A stretch of DNA of 64,000 nucleotides. Source: Leucobacter sp. UCMA 4100 (GTDB taxonomy: Bacteria > Actinomycetota > Actinomycetes > Actinomycetales > Microbacteriaceae). The DNA lies in the NCBI RefSeq assembly GCF_027853335.1, contig NZ_JAFEUS010000002.1, positions 682,001-746,000 of the forward strand, given 5' to 3'. Both the position numbers and the translations under genes were made by a program. Below are positions 35,363 through 43,423 of this stretch, piece after piece (within the stretch, counting starts at the first letter, position 1; every line of letters starts with the position of its first letter). The notes below the pieces were generated by a model, which ran no database searches, was not told the DNA's origin, and worked only from the letters and a program-made list of their open reading frames with translations.

Positions 35363-36763
35363 TTACGCGCTGACGCGTGTTGTGCTGCGTGATGTAGAGC
35401 GCACCAGCACGAGAAACACCACAGCGGTGACGGCAAAGCCCACAAGCCAGGCGATGTCGATGCCGTTGAGCGGCCCAGCCATTGGGCCGGTGTAGAGATC
35501 GGTGATCATGAAGGGCACCTGGGCCGCGAGGCCGATGAAGTAGCTCAGGAGACCGACTCGGTTCCACTTACCGTAACGGCCACCGTCGCGGGCGAAGAGA
35601 TCGGCGATCACGTAGTCGCCCTTCTTCACGATGAAGTAATCAACGAGGTTGATCGCTGACCACGGGATGAGTACGTAGAGCAGCAGCGAGAGGAAGTTGT
35701 CGAAGGTCGTCATGAAGTCGCCCTGGCCGAAGAGCGCGATGCCCATGCCGATGAGTCCAACGACGAGGGTCGTCATCACTCGGGTGCGGGTCGTGATCAC
35801 GATGTTCTTGAAGCTTGACTGCATGACCGTGAGGGCGTTCATGACGGCCGAGTACAGCTCGACGCCGTTGATGAGCGCCGAGGTAATCGCGAAGATGAGC
35901 AGCACGAGAACACCGAAGCCGCCAAGGTGATCAGAGAGCGCAGCAAGTGGGTTGTCGGGGCTCGCGGCGCCGAGCAGCACGCCGAGCGACATCACGAAGA
36001 CTGAGCTGCCAACAAGGCCGAGGTAGGTGCTCCAGAACGCTGACTTCGGGCCAGTGTCTTTGGGCAGGTACCGCGTGTAGTCAGAGACGTAGGGCGCGTA
36101 TGCGAGCTGCCACACCACGCCAATCGCGAGCATCGCGAAGAAGCCCTCGAAGTTAAACGCGGCCTCGGCGCGCTGCGAGGTGACGGCAGGATTCATGGCG
36201 AGCATGATCATCGAAATGGCAACGGTCACGCCGATCAAGATCGAGATCCACGTCATGGTCTTGCGAAGCAGGTCGTAGCCGAAGATACACAGGAGAATGC
36301 CGACGGCGGCGAACACGATAATCGCGAGGGTGCCGTTGACGCCGGGAAAGACGAGCTCGATCGCGTCTTTCGCGACGATAAGAATGCCGGCGAAGAAGCC
36401 GAGGAACATAATGAGCGCGATGATCGCGAAGAGGCTACCGCCCAAGTATCCGAACTGGGCGCGTGCCTGCAGCATCTGCGGAATGCCGAGGTGCGGCCCC
36501 TGCGATGCGTGGAGCGCGGCACCGAATGCGCCAATGACGTTGCCGATGAGAATGGCGGCGATGCTCCAGAAGATCGGCAGACCGTATGCGCCGCTCGCGA
36601 TCGCGCCGGTGACCACGGCGAGTGGCATCATGTTGAGGCTCACCCAGATGGAGAGGTTCGAACGGTTCGTACCATTCCGCTCGGTCTCGGGAATCGGCAT
36701 GATGTGTTGCTGCTCAAACTGCACAAAGGTCTTTGTTACGACCGGGGGTTCTTTGGGCGACAT
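35363..36763 (-). CDS. NCS1-family permease (first copy)
   Basis: The 466-residue permease starts at ATG 36763 with AAGGAG 5 nt upstream, one of the best ribosome sites in the window. NCS1 motifs include ISIWVSLNMMPLAVVTGAI-like sequence at the N-terminus, LHASQGPHLGIPQMLQARAQFGY and YAPYVSDYTRYLP. It has about 12 helices. It has its own AT-rich upstream region (36764-36885), set off from the aminotransferase gene by a hairpin. Two NCS1 paralogues in one locus suggest two related substrates, or uptake plus exchange. Confidence 0.9.
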   Translation of the reverse strand: MSPKEPPVVTKTFVQFEQQHIMPIPETERNGTNRSNLSIWVSLNMMPLAVVTGAIASGAYGLPIFWSIAAILIGNVIGAFGAALHASQGPHLGIPQMLQARAQFGYLGGSLFAIIALIMFLGFFAGILIVAKDAIELVFPGVNGTLAIIVFAAVGILLCIFGYDLLRKTMTWISILIGVTVAISMIMLAMNPAVTSQRAEAAFNFEGFFAMLAIGVVWQLAYAPYVSDYTRYLPKDTGPKSAFWSTYLGLVGSSVFVMSLGVLLGAASPDNPLAALSDHLGGFGVLVLLIFAITSALINGVELYSAVMNALTVMQSSFKNIVITTRTRVMTTLVVGLIGMGIALFGQGDFMTTFDNFLSLLLYVLIPWSAINLVDYFIVKKGDYVIADLFARDGGRYGKWNRVGLLSYFIGLAAQVPFMITDLYTGPMAGPLNGIDIAWLVGFAVTAVVFLVLVRSTSRSTTRVSA

Positions 36764-36933
36764 GGTCACTCCTTCGGCTCCGTTGCCTGTTACGTGGCGG
36801 GCCCCAGGAAGGAGCAACCACAATCTATTTACAAGATAAGAATGAGATAAAAAATCGATAGAAGCGATACAAGAGGAGATGGGTCGGTAGCGCCCGTGAA
36901 TCGTCACGGGCGCTACCTGCGAAGACGCGGTGG
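36764..36933 (-). promoter_or_regulatory. AT-rich control region before the first NCS1 permease
   Basis: The stretch 36815-36875 is markedly AT-rich for this genome. It contains AATCTATTTA (36822-36831) and TCGATAG (36855-36861), both of which also occur in the gap before the LysR gene (42260-42269 and 42222-42228). This could be a second binding region for that regulator. I cannot place a definite -35/-10 pair. Confidence 0.4.
36886..36917 (-). terminator. hairpin downstream of the aminotransferase gene
   Basis: A perfect 14-bp stem, GGTAGCGCCCGTGA (36886-36899) with TCACGGGCGCTACC (36904-36917), encloses a 4-nt loop. It starts 17 bp past the aminotransferase stop. No T-run follows on the minus strand, so it may be a terminator of the L-shaped actinobacterial type or an mRNA 3' stabiliser. 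Confidence 0.7.
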
Positions 36934-38373
36934 TTAGAGGCTCGCGTTCTTCTTTGCGATACCGAAGGCGCTGTCGAGCAGGCTGACCAGCTCATCAATA
37001 TCGGCCTTCGTCATCACGAGCGGGGGCGAAACCTGCACGAGCGGGTTGCCCTCGGCGTCAATGGCGACGCGGCACAGCAGGCCGACCTCGCCAAGCGCGG
37101 GGTTCAGGTACTTGCCAACGAACTCGTCTGCCGGCAGGTTGGGTGCATCCCACGCCTTCTTCTCGTGGTTCGTGACGAGTTCGAAGGTGCGGTGAAAGCC
37201 GTCGCCGCGGAAGTCGCCGACGATGTCCTGGTGGCGATCTCGCACGCCGGCGAGCTGCTGCTCGAGGTACGGGGTGAGTTCGGCGACGTTCTCGACGACG
37301 CCCTCTCGCTCCATGATCTCAAGGTTCTTGAGCGCTGCGGCGCACGCCACAGGGTGCCCGCCGTAGGTGAGTGCGTGGTTGAACATGCCGAGTGGGCCGT
37401 CAAGCACGGTCTCGATGACGCGGTCACTCGCGATGACGCCGCCGAGGGGCATGTACGCCGAAGCAATGCCCTTGGCAAACGTGATCATGTCAGGCTGGAA
37501 CCCGTAGTGGGTCGAGCCGAACCACGAGCCGAGGCGACCGAAGCCGGTGATGACCTCGTCGGCGATGAGCAGGATGCCGTACTTGTCGCACAGCGCGCGA
37601 ACGCCCTGGAAGTACTCGGGTGTCGGTGGCTTCAGGCTACCGCCCGCGTTCTGCAGTGGCTCCATGATGATCGCGGCAACGGTGTCGGCGCCCTCTTGCA
37701 CGATGAGCGACTCGAGCTCCTGCAAGAGGAACTGCGTGAACTGCTCAGCCGTTTCACCCTCTGGGCGGCGGTAGCGCTTCGTGTTGTGGGTGTGACGCAC
37801 GCCGTTCATGAGGGGCTCGAACATCTTGCGCACGTCGGTCATGCCGTTCAGCGACATCGCGCCAAAGCTCGTGCCGTGGTAAGCCACGCGGCGGCCGAGG
37901 AACTTGTAGCGGGTACCCTCACCACGGGTGATGTGGTACTGACGAGCGAGCTTGATTGCCGACTCGTTTGACTCGCCACCTCCCGATGCAAAGAACACGC
38001 GGTTGAGGTCGCCAGGCGCGAGGTCGGCGAGCTTCTTCGCGAGCTTTGCCGCGGGTGGGTGAGCAACGCTCCAGGTGGTCTGGTACGGCAGGGCCGCGAG
38101 CTGCTCTCGCACCGCGTCGCCAACCTCGGCGCCGTGGGTGTAGCCGAGCTGCACGCAGAAGAGTCCTGCGAGCCCGTCAAAGAAGCGTCGGCCTTCGGCA
38201 TCGAAAACCGAACAGTGCTCGCCTCGTACGAAGACCGGAAGATCGTCTTCGCGGTATTTACTCGCGGGCGTGAAGTTCATCACGAGGTGACGCTTGGCCA
38301 TCTGCGAGAGGTCTTCGCCACCGGCCTCGGCCTGCTGTGGCACGACAACTGTTTCAGCGACTTGCTGTGTCAT
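36934..38373 (-). CDS. class III (omega-amino acid type) aminotransferase
   Basis: The 479-residue PLP enzyme contains the class III signature LLIADEVITGFGRLGSWFG and the PLP lysine in ITFAKGIASAYMPLGG (about residue 305). The N-terminal SKYREDDLPVFVRGEHCSVFDAEG, in part, and FASGGGESNESAIKLAR are typical of omega-amino acid:pyruvate or beta-alanine/putrescine-type transaminases. ATG 38373 has AAAGGA upstream. It follows the aldehyde dehydrogenase by 34 bp. Together they would convert an omega-amino acid into a semialdehyde and then an acid. Confidence 0.9.
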   Translation of the reverse strand: MTQQVAETVVVPQQAEAGGEDLSQMAKRHLVMNFTPASKYREDDLPVFVRGEHCSVFDAEGRRFFDGLAGLFCVQLGYTHGAEVGDAVREQLAALPYQTTWSVAHPPAAKLAKKLADLAPGDLNRVFFASGGGESNESAIKLARQYHITRGEGTRYKFLGRRVAYHGTSFGAMSLNGMTDVRKMFEPLMNGVRHTHNTKRYRRPEGETAEQFTQFLLQELESLIVQEGADTVAAIIMEPLQNAGGSLKPPTPEYFQGVRALCDKYGILLIADEVITGFGRLGSWFGSTHYGFQPDMITFAKGIASAYMPLGGVIASDRVIETVLDGPLGMFNHALTYGGHPVACAAALKNLEIMEREGVVENVAELTPYLEQQLAGVRDRHQDIVGDFRGDGFHRTFELVTNHEKKAWDAPNLPADEFVGKYLNPALGEVGLLCRVAIDAEGNPLVQVSPPLVMTKADIDELVSLLDSAFGIAKKNASL

Positions 38374-38407
38374 GGTCGTTCCTTTCCTATTGACTGAGCA
38401 CCGGGGC

Positions 38408-39898
38408 CTAGCCCCACTGCATCCAGGTTGTTTTGTAGTCTGTGTAGTTTTCGAGAGCGTGAATCGAGAGGTCACGGCCAAAGCCCGACTGCTTGAACCC
38501 GCCGAAGGGTGTTGTGAACCCGAGCGCGTCAACGGTGTTCACCGAGACGGTGCCAGCGACGAGCAGCTGCGAGACGCGGTGCGCCCTTGCCAGGCTGCCG
38601 GTCCATACCGAGGCCGCGAGGCCGTACGGGGTTTCGTTGGCCCGCGTGATCGCCTCTTCTTCGGTGTCGAAGGGCGTCACGACCGCGACGGGGCCGAAGA
38701 TCTCGCGGGTGTGCACCTCGTGATCGATCGGAACGTCGGTGACGATCGTCGGCTCAATGAAGGCCTGCGAACCGTTTATCTCGGGCCGGTTACCGCCCGC
38801 AACAATCGTGCCGTCACGGCGCGCGTTCTCGATCGTCGCCCACACGCTATCGGCGTGCGATTGCGACACGAGCGAGCCGATTCCGCTGGCAGGATCAAGC
38901 GGATCGCCCGGCGTGTATGCCTTCGACGCCTCAACGTAGAGCCGCATGAACTCGTCATACACCGGGCGCTCAACAAAGATGCGAGAGTTCGCCGAGCAAA
39001 TTTCGCCCTGGTTATAGAAGCTGCCGAACGCAGCCTTTGCCGCCGCGGCCTGCAAGTCGTCGGTGTCGGCAAAGATGATGTTCGAGCTCTTGCCACCAGC
39101 TTCAAGCGCGAGACGCTTCATGTTCGACTGCCCAGCGTACTGCTGCAGCTGCTTTGCGACCTCGGTCGATCCGGTGAAAGCGAGCATGTCAACGTCTTCG
39201 TGCAAGGCGAGCGCCTTACCAACCTGCGATCCGCGCCCTGGCACCACGTTAATGACGCCCGCAGGAATGCCAGCCTCGGCCGCGAGCTCTGCGAGTCGCA
39301 GCGTCGAGTGCGAAGCCTCGATGGGCGGCTTGATGACCACCGAGTTGCCGGCGGCGATGGCCGGCGCGATCTTCCAGGTTGCGATTTCGAGCGGGTAGTT
39401 CCACGCAACGATGACGGCAACGACCCCGAGAGGTTCGCGGGTCACGAGCGCGGTCGATCCCGGCGCGGTGACGGGAATACGGTCTTCGAGCTTCTCGATC
39501 GCCTCACCATAAAAACGGTAGAGCGCAGCCGAACCCGGCGCATCGATCGTCGACGACTCGCGCACGGGCTTGCCCATGTCGATCGTGTCGTAGAGCGCGA
39601 GCTCGTCGGCGTGCGCCTCAAGCACCTCGGCGAAGGCGAGCAGGCGCTCGCGACGGTAGCCGGCGCCAGCGCGCGACCACACCCCCGACTCGTAGGTAGC
39701 ACGCGCCGAGGCAACCGCCGCATCGACGTCGGCTTCGTTGCCCGCGTGCAACTGCGAGACCACCTGGTTCGTCGCCGGGTTCTTTTTCTCGACGGTTGCG
39801 CCAGAGAGGGCATCGACGCGTTCACCGTGGATCACGGGGCGACCATCGAACACCAGTGCTTCGGCCTTCGCCCGCCACTCATCAAACGTGTGACTCAT
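38408..39898 (-). CDS. NAD(P)-dependent aldehyde dehydrogenase
   Basis: The 496-residue protein is a full-length ALDH. The general base Glu sits in LALEAGGKSSNIIF (about residue 264) and the catalytic Cys in NQGEICSANSR (about residue 298), with the cofactor segments FTGSTEVAKQLQ and PWNYPLE-like AWNYPLEIATWK. It resembles PuuC/betaine-aldehyde or semialdehyde dehydrogenases. It is 2 bp upstream of the aminotransferase-side gap and 2 bp downstream of the M20 stop, so it is tightly co-transcribed. A malonic, succinic or aminobutyric semialdehyde would suit the context. Confidence 0.92.
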   Translation of the reverse strand: MSHTFDEWRAKAEALVFDGRPVIHGERVDALSGATVEKKNPATNQVVSQLHAGNEADVDAAVASARATYESGVWSRAGAGYRRERLLAFAEVLEAHADELALYDTIDMGKPVRESSTIDAPGSAALYRFYGEAIEKLEDRIPVTAPGSTALVTREPLGVVAVIVAWNYPLEIATWKIAPAIAAGNSVVIKPPIEASHSTLRLAELAAEAGIPAGVINVVPGRGSQVGKALALHEDVDMLAFTGSTEVAKQLQQYAGQSNMKRLALEAGGKSSNIIFADTDDLQAAAAKAAFGSFYNQGEICSANSRIFVERPVYDEFMRLYVEASKAYTPGDPLDPASGIGSLVSQSHADSVWATIENARRDGTIVAGGNRPEINGSQAFIEPTIVTDVPIDHEVHTREIFGPVAVVTPFDTEEEAITRANETPYGLAASVWTGSLARAHRVSQLLVAGTVSVNTVDALGFTTPFGGFKQSGFGRDLSIHALENYTDYKTTWMQWG

Positions 39899-39900
39899 TC

Positions 39901-41073
39901 TCAGTTCTCCTCGGTCAGTTCTGCTTTGGTCGGTGTCATGCGCCGCTTTGCGACGTCAAACGCTGTCCACGCGAGGGCCGTTGCCCCATCGCGCAGGGTC
40001 TGCTCGGCGATCTCGCCCACGCACGCTTCGGCAAACGCCGGCTGGTGGTTGCTCGCTGTCGACCCGACCCCAATATAAGGGTGAATGGCGTTCACGAGCT
40101 GCGAGACATTACCCATGTCGGTCGAGGCGCGGTTCATGGTCGCCTGTGCCGGGCTCACGTCAAAATTTCGGCCGAGCGCGAGCGCGTTGGTCTTGTAATG
40201 CGCAAGCGCCTCGGTGTCGGTGCGCATCTCGGCGTAACGCTTACTCTCGGGCGTGATCGTGAGCTTCGCACCGGTCGCAACCGCCCCGGCTTCGAAGCAG
40301 GCCTCGACCCTACGCTCGAGATCAAGGAGCTCTTCGGTGGTCGTGGCACGCACGTACCAACGACCCTCGGTGCGCTCGGGAATCGCGTTCGGCGCTTCGC
40401 CACCACGCGTCTGTACCCCGTGCACCCGCACGGTCGACGGGAGCTGCTGACGCAGGAGCGCCATGGCAAGTTGCGCCACAAGGAAGGCGTCATTCGCGTT
40501 GACGCCCCGCTCGGGATAGGCCGCGGCGTGCGCTGCGTGACCCTCATACTGAACGTGCCAGTGAGTGACCGCGAAGGGCTCAGCCTCGGCCACGTCGACG
40601 GGAGCAGGGTGCGCCATGAGCGCAAAGTCGAGTTCAGTAAAAGCACCACGCTCAAGCAGCTCGATCTTGCCACCGCCACCCTCTTCAGCGGGAGTGCCAA
40701 CGACGGTCACGGTGATGCCCTGCTCTTCGGCAACCTCAGAGAGCGCAATCGCGCCACCGGCCGACATGGTCGCAATGAGGTTGTGCCCGCATGCGTGGCC
40801 AAGACCAGGGAGCGCATCGTACTCGGCGAGAAAGCCAACGGTAAACCGCGACTGCGACGGCGTGAAGACGGCACGAAAGGCCGTCTCAAGCCCAAGGTAG
40901 GGCTGCTCGACCACAAACCCGTGCGCGCGAAGCAGGTCGGCGACCGCCCGAGAAGAGCGATGCTCCTGCCACCCGAGCTCTGGGTCTGCGTGCAGCTGAT
41001 TCGAGAGCGCGATGAGCTCGTCGTCGATCGCTCGTTGCCGATCGGCGATGCGCGCCTTCACGTCGTTACTCAT
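39901..41073 (-). CDS. M20-family amidohydrolase (AbgB/hippurate hydrolase-like)
   Basis: The 390-residue protein contains M20D features: AEYDALPGLGHACGHNLIA (the HxCGH metal region, about 84-102), GTPAEEGGGGKIELLERGAF (catalytic EE), and MAHPAPV. The dimerisation-domain histidine lies in YEGHAAHAAAYPERGVNA. Such enzymes cleave N-acyl or carbamoyl amino acids and p-aminobenzoyl-glutamate. It overlaps the DUF1028 gene by 8 bp. In this locus it may hydrolyse a ring-opened amide or carbamoyl intermediate before transamination. Confidence 0.9.
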   Translation of the reverse strand: MSNDVKARIADRQRAIDDELIALSNQLHADPELGWQEHRSSRAVADLLRAHGFVVEQPYLGLETAFRAVFTPSQSRFTVGFLAEYDALPGLGHACGHNLIATMSAGGAIALSEVAEEQGITVTVVGTPAEEGGGGKIELLERGAFTELDFALMAHPAPVDVAEAEPFAVTHWHVQYEGHAAHAAAYPERGVNANDAFLVAQLAMALLRQQLPSTVRVHGVQTRGGEAPNAIPERTEGRWYVRATTTEELLDLERRVEACFEAGAVATGAKLTITPESKRYAEMRTDTEALAHYKTNALALGRNFDVSPAQATMNRASTDMGNVSQLVNAIHPYIGVGSTASNHQPAFAEACVGEIAEQTLRDGATALAWTAFDVAKRRMTPTKAELTEEN

Positions 41074-41746
41074 CGCCCGGAACCCCGTACGAGGGGGCGA
41101 CGTGGGGGTTGATGCCGCGGTTAATGTAGTCGTCGCGCTCGATCATCCAGCGGTCGAGAAGGGTCTCAAGCTCTGCGATCGGATCTCCATCAGCCCAGTC
41201 GACCCGCAGGTCGGTGACCCGCCAGCCAGCATCGGTCACAACCGAGAGCCCGGCCGAGTGCAGGGGGCCTTCTTCGCCGCCCGCTGCAACGGCAGCCTTG
41301 AGGCCCGCCATGAGCCGGCGTTCGAGGGGCCCTTCTGCTGCAAGCGCTGCGTCGACGAGGGCATCGAGCACCCCGAGGTTCGCAAGCATGTTGCCACCAG
41401 CGACGCCGTTCTCGCGGGTCGCCTCACCAAAAGTTCCGAGGGCTCGGTCGCCGGTAAACACTGCCGCCTTGCCCGAGGTATCAAGCACGAGCAGCTGACG
41501 GTACCCGATGGTCTCGGGGTCGGCACCGCGCACGACCGCTTCGAGGGCTGCCTGTGCGCCTGATCCGCTGCGAAGCTGCTCGATGAGCTGAAAACCGAGC
41601 CTCGGGTCGGTCACGTTTTGCGAGTTTGCGCCGCCAACTCCGGGAGCAAGGTTGATGCACCGAGCAGCAACGGCAGGCGATGATGAACTGATCGCCGCAC
41701 CGAAGTCGCCGGTCTCAGCGTCGCGCAGAATGAGTGAGAGTGTCAT
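41066..41746 (-). CDS. DUF1028-family protein (Ntn-hydrolase-like)
   Basis: The 226-residue protein matches DUF1028: MTLSLILRDAETGDFGAAISSSSPAVAARC at the N-terminus (in part), GVGGANSQNVTDPRLG, AVFTGDRALGTFGEATRENGVAGGNML and the C-terminal DLRVDWADGDPIAELETLLDRW. The family looks related to Ntn hydrolases and often occurs in amino acid or nucleobase catabolic operons, but I know of no established reaction. It lies 4 bp after ridA and overlaps the M20 gene by 8 bp, so the three are likely one functional unit. Confidence 0.85.
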   Translation of the reverse strand: MTLSLILRDAETGDFGAAISSSSPAVAARCINLAPGVGGANSQNVTDPRLGFQLIEQLRSGSGAQAALEAVVRGADPETIGYRQLLVLDTSGKAAVFTGDRALGTFGEATRENGVAGGNMLANLGVLDALVDAALAAEGPLERRLMAGLKAAVAAGGEEGPLHSAGLSVVTDAGWRVTDLRVDWADGDPIAELETLLDRWMIERDDYINRGINPHVAPSYGVPGDE

Positions 41747-41750
41747 GGTG

Positions 41751-42167
41751 CTATGCCTCGCTCAGAACGGCGGTGGCGTCAATTTCGACGAGCCACTCGG
41801 GGCGAGCAAGCGCCTGCACGACGATTCCGGTCGAGACCGGGTACACGCCCTTGAGCCACTTGCCCACGGTGCGGTACACGTCTTCGCGGTAGCGGGGGTC
41901 GATGATGTAGATCGTGACCTTGACGATGTCTTCGAGCTTGCTGCCGGCTTCTTCGAGCAGCATCTGAATGTTTTTCATGGCCTGCTCGGTCTGGGCGGTG
42001 ACATCGCCAATACCAACTGACTCACGCGTCTCAAGATCTTGACCGATCTGACCGCGCAGGTAGACCACACCGCCGGCGACGACGGCCTGGCAGAGGTCGT
42101 TGTCGAGATTCTGTTCGGGGTACGTCTCTTTGGTATTGAATTTTCTCAGTCGCACATGAGTCGTCAT
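41751..42167 (-). CDS. Rid-family (RidA/RutC-like) protein
   Basis: The 138-residue protein is a Rid/YjgF member: VVYLRGQIGQDLETRESVG, AQTEQAMKNIQMLLEEAGSK, KVTIYIIDPRYREDVYRTVGKW, ending VQALARPEWLVEIDATAVL. The invariant active-site Arg of imine-hydrolysing RidA lies in the Rid ARPEW segment here (ALARPEWLVEI), so hydrolysis of an enamine or imine is plausible. ATG 42167 follows GTG 42170; GAGGAG lies upstream of both and either may be used. It is the first gene of the minus-strand catabolic operon, divergent from the LysR regulator. Confidence 0.88.
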   Translation of the reverse strand: MTTHVRLRKFNTKETYPEQNLDNDLCQAVVAGGVVYLRGQIGQDLETRESVGIGDVTAQTEQAMKNIQMLLEEAGSKLEDIVKVTIYIIDPRYREDVYRTVGKWLKGVYPVSTGIVVQALARPEWLVEIDATAVLSEA

Positions 42168-42221
42168 CACGGTTCTCCTCGTTGAGCAGCACTAATGGAT
42201 ACTGGAACTATTCTCGGCCCT

Positions 42222-42269
42222 TCGATAGCATCTGTAAAATAGTTAAAAGTTAGCTATCAAATCTATTTA
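42222..42269. promoter_or_regulatory. LysR-type control region between ridA and lysR
   Basis: The AT-rich 113-bp gap holds GATAG (42224-42228), CTATC (42254-42258) and AATCTATTTA (42260-42269), plus several T-N11-A matches typical of LysR sites. Position between the divergent regulator and the catabolic operon is the usual one for a LysR activator site. The TCGATAG and AATCTATTTA elements recur before the first NCS1 gene. Confidence 0.5.
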
Positions 42270-42280
42270 GGTGATTAAAG

Positions 42281-43216
42281 ATGTCGATGAAGCGTTTTCC
42301 CATTACCCTCACCCAGCTGACCTATTTTTCTGAGTGCGCCCGCACCCTCAACATGACCGAGGCCAGCCAGCGCATGCTCGTCGCCCAGTCGGCTGTGTCG
42401 ACCGCCATCACCCAGCTCGAGCAGGCGCTCGGTACCACGCTCTTCATCAGGCAGCACTCGAAGGGGCTCATTCTCACCCCGCAGGGCCACCAGCTCGTCG
42501 CCGACACCCAGGAGCTCTTCACGATGCTCTCGAACACCATCGAGGGGCTTCACGAGGGCCAGCAGGCAGTGCAGGGCAGCATTACGATCGCCTGCTTCAA
42601 CACCCTCGCGCCGTTTCTCGTGCCGCAACTGCTCTCACGGCTCAACTCAGAGTACCCAGAGCTCGAGGTCGAGGTGCTCGAGGGAAACGATGCGACCATT
42701 CTCGAGGCCCTCAGGTACGGGCGCGCAGAACTCGGCGTTCACTACGCTTTCGCCCAGGAAGAAGGGCTGCTGCGTGAAACAATCATCGACGTCGCACCCC
42801 ACGTCATCGTCGACACGAAGCACCGCTTCGCGGGCCGCGGCAGCATCGCACTCAAAGACCTCGCCGATGACCCGTACATCATGCTCAACCTCCCCTCGAG
42901 CTCCCAATACTTCCTCTCGGTACTCAAAGAGTCTGGGGTTGAGCCGCGCATCGCGCACCGGAGCTCGAGCTACGAAACCGTGCGCTCGATGGTTGCCCTC
43001 GGCCTCGGCTACTCGATTCTCAACCTGCGCCCAAACATCAAGCGCACGTATACGGGCGAAAAGGTGATTCCCCTTGAAATCGAAGGGGCGGTGCCAAGCC
43101 TCGAGATCGTGGTGAGCACCCTCACGAAGGTGCAGCGCTCGCAACGTGCGGTCGCGGTGACCAAGATGATCCGCCGCATTCTGCTCGAAGCTGACCCCCA
43201 GGAAACGCTTCACTAA
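42281..43216 (+). CDS. LysR-family regulator of the catabolic locus
   Basis: The 311-residue protein has a LysR winged helix (LTQLTYFSECARTLNMTEAS in part, VAQSAVSTAITQLEQALGTTLF) and a type 2 periplasmic-binding-like effector domain (about 95-300) starting GSITIACFNTLAPFLVP. The effector is expected to be the substrate or an intermediate of the adjoining pathway. It diverges from ridA and is followed after 207 bp by the flavoprotein gene on the same strand. Confidence 0.92.
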   Translation: MSMKRFPITLTQLTYFSECARTLNMTEASQRMLVAQSAVSTAITQLEQALGTTLFIRQHSKGLILTPQGHQLVADTQELFTMLSNTIEGLHEGQQAVQGSITIACFNTLAPFLVPQLLSRLNSEYPELEVEVLEGNDATILEALRYGRAELGVHYAFAQEEGLLRETIIDVAPHVIVDTKHRFAGRGSIALKDLADDPYIMLNLPSSSQYFLSVLKESGVEPRIAHRSSSYETVRSMVALGLGYSILNLRPNIKRTYTGEKVIPLEIEGAVPSLEIVVSTLTKVQRSQRAVAVTKMIRRILLEADPQETLH

Positions 43217-43423
43217 ACATTCTTTTCGATCTAGCAAACCAACTGCATCTCTTTTATTGATAGACGCGAGCGAAAACGACTATTTGCTTCGCGGCCCGCA
43301 AGGGCTTTTGCTTGAAGGAACGGGCTCTGGCCACCCACGCATCGTTCTTGGTGCGGGCAAAAGCCGTGAGCGCCGGTATTCAAGCCGCCTATCGGGCCAT
43401 ATTTTCAAAGTTGAGGAGATCGC

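Noticed and set aside
38294-40078. 594-codon open frame on the plus strand opposite the aldehyde dehydrogenase and aminotransferase genes
   Set aside because: Arg/His-rich product typical of antisense frames in GC-rich genes; the minus-strand genes have intact family motifs and good ribosome sites.
39796-41112. 438-codon plus-strand frame opposite the M20 gene
   Set aside because: No recognisable domain; the minus-strand M20 protein carries its full metal-binding motifs.
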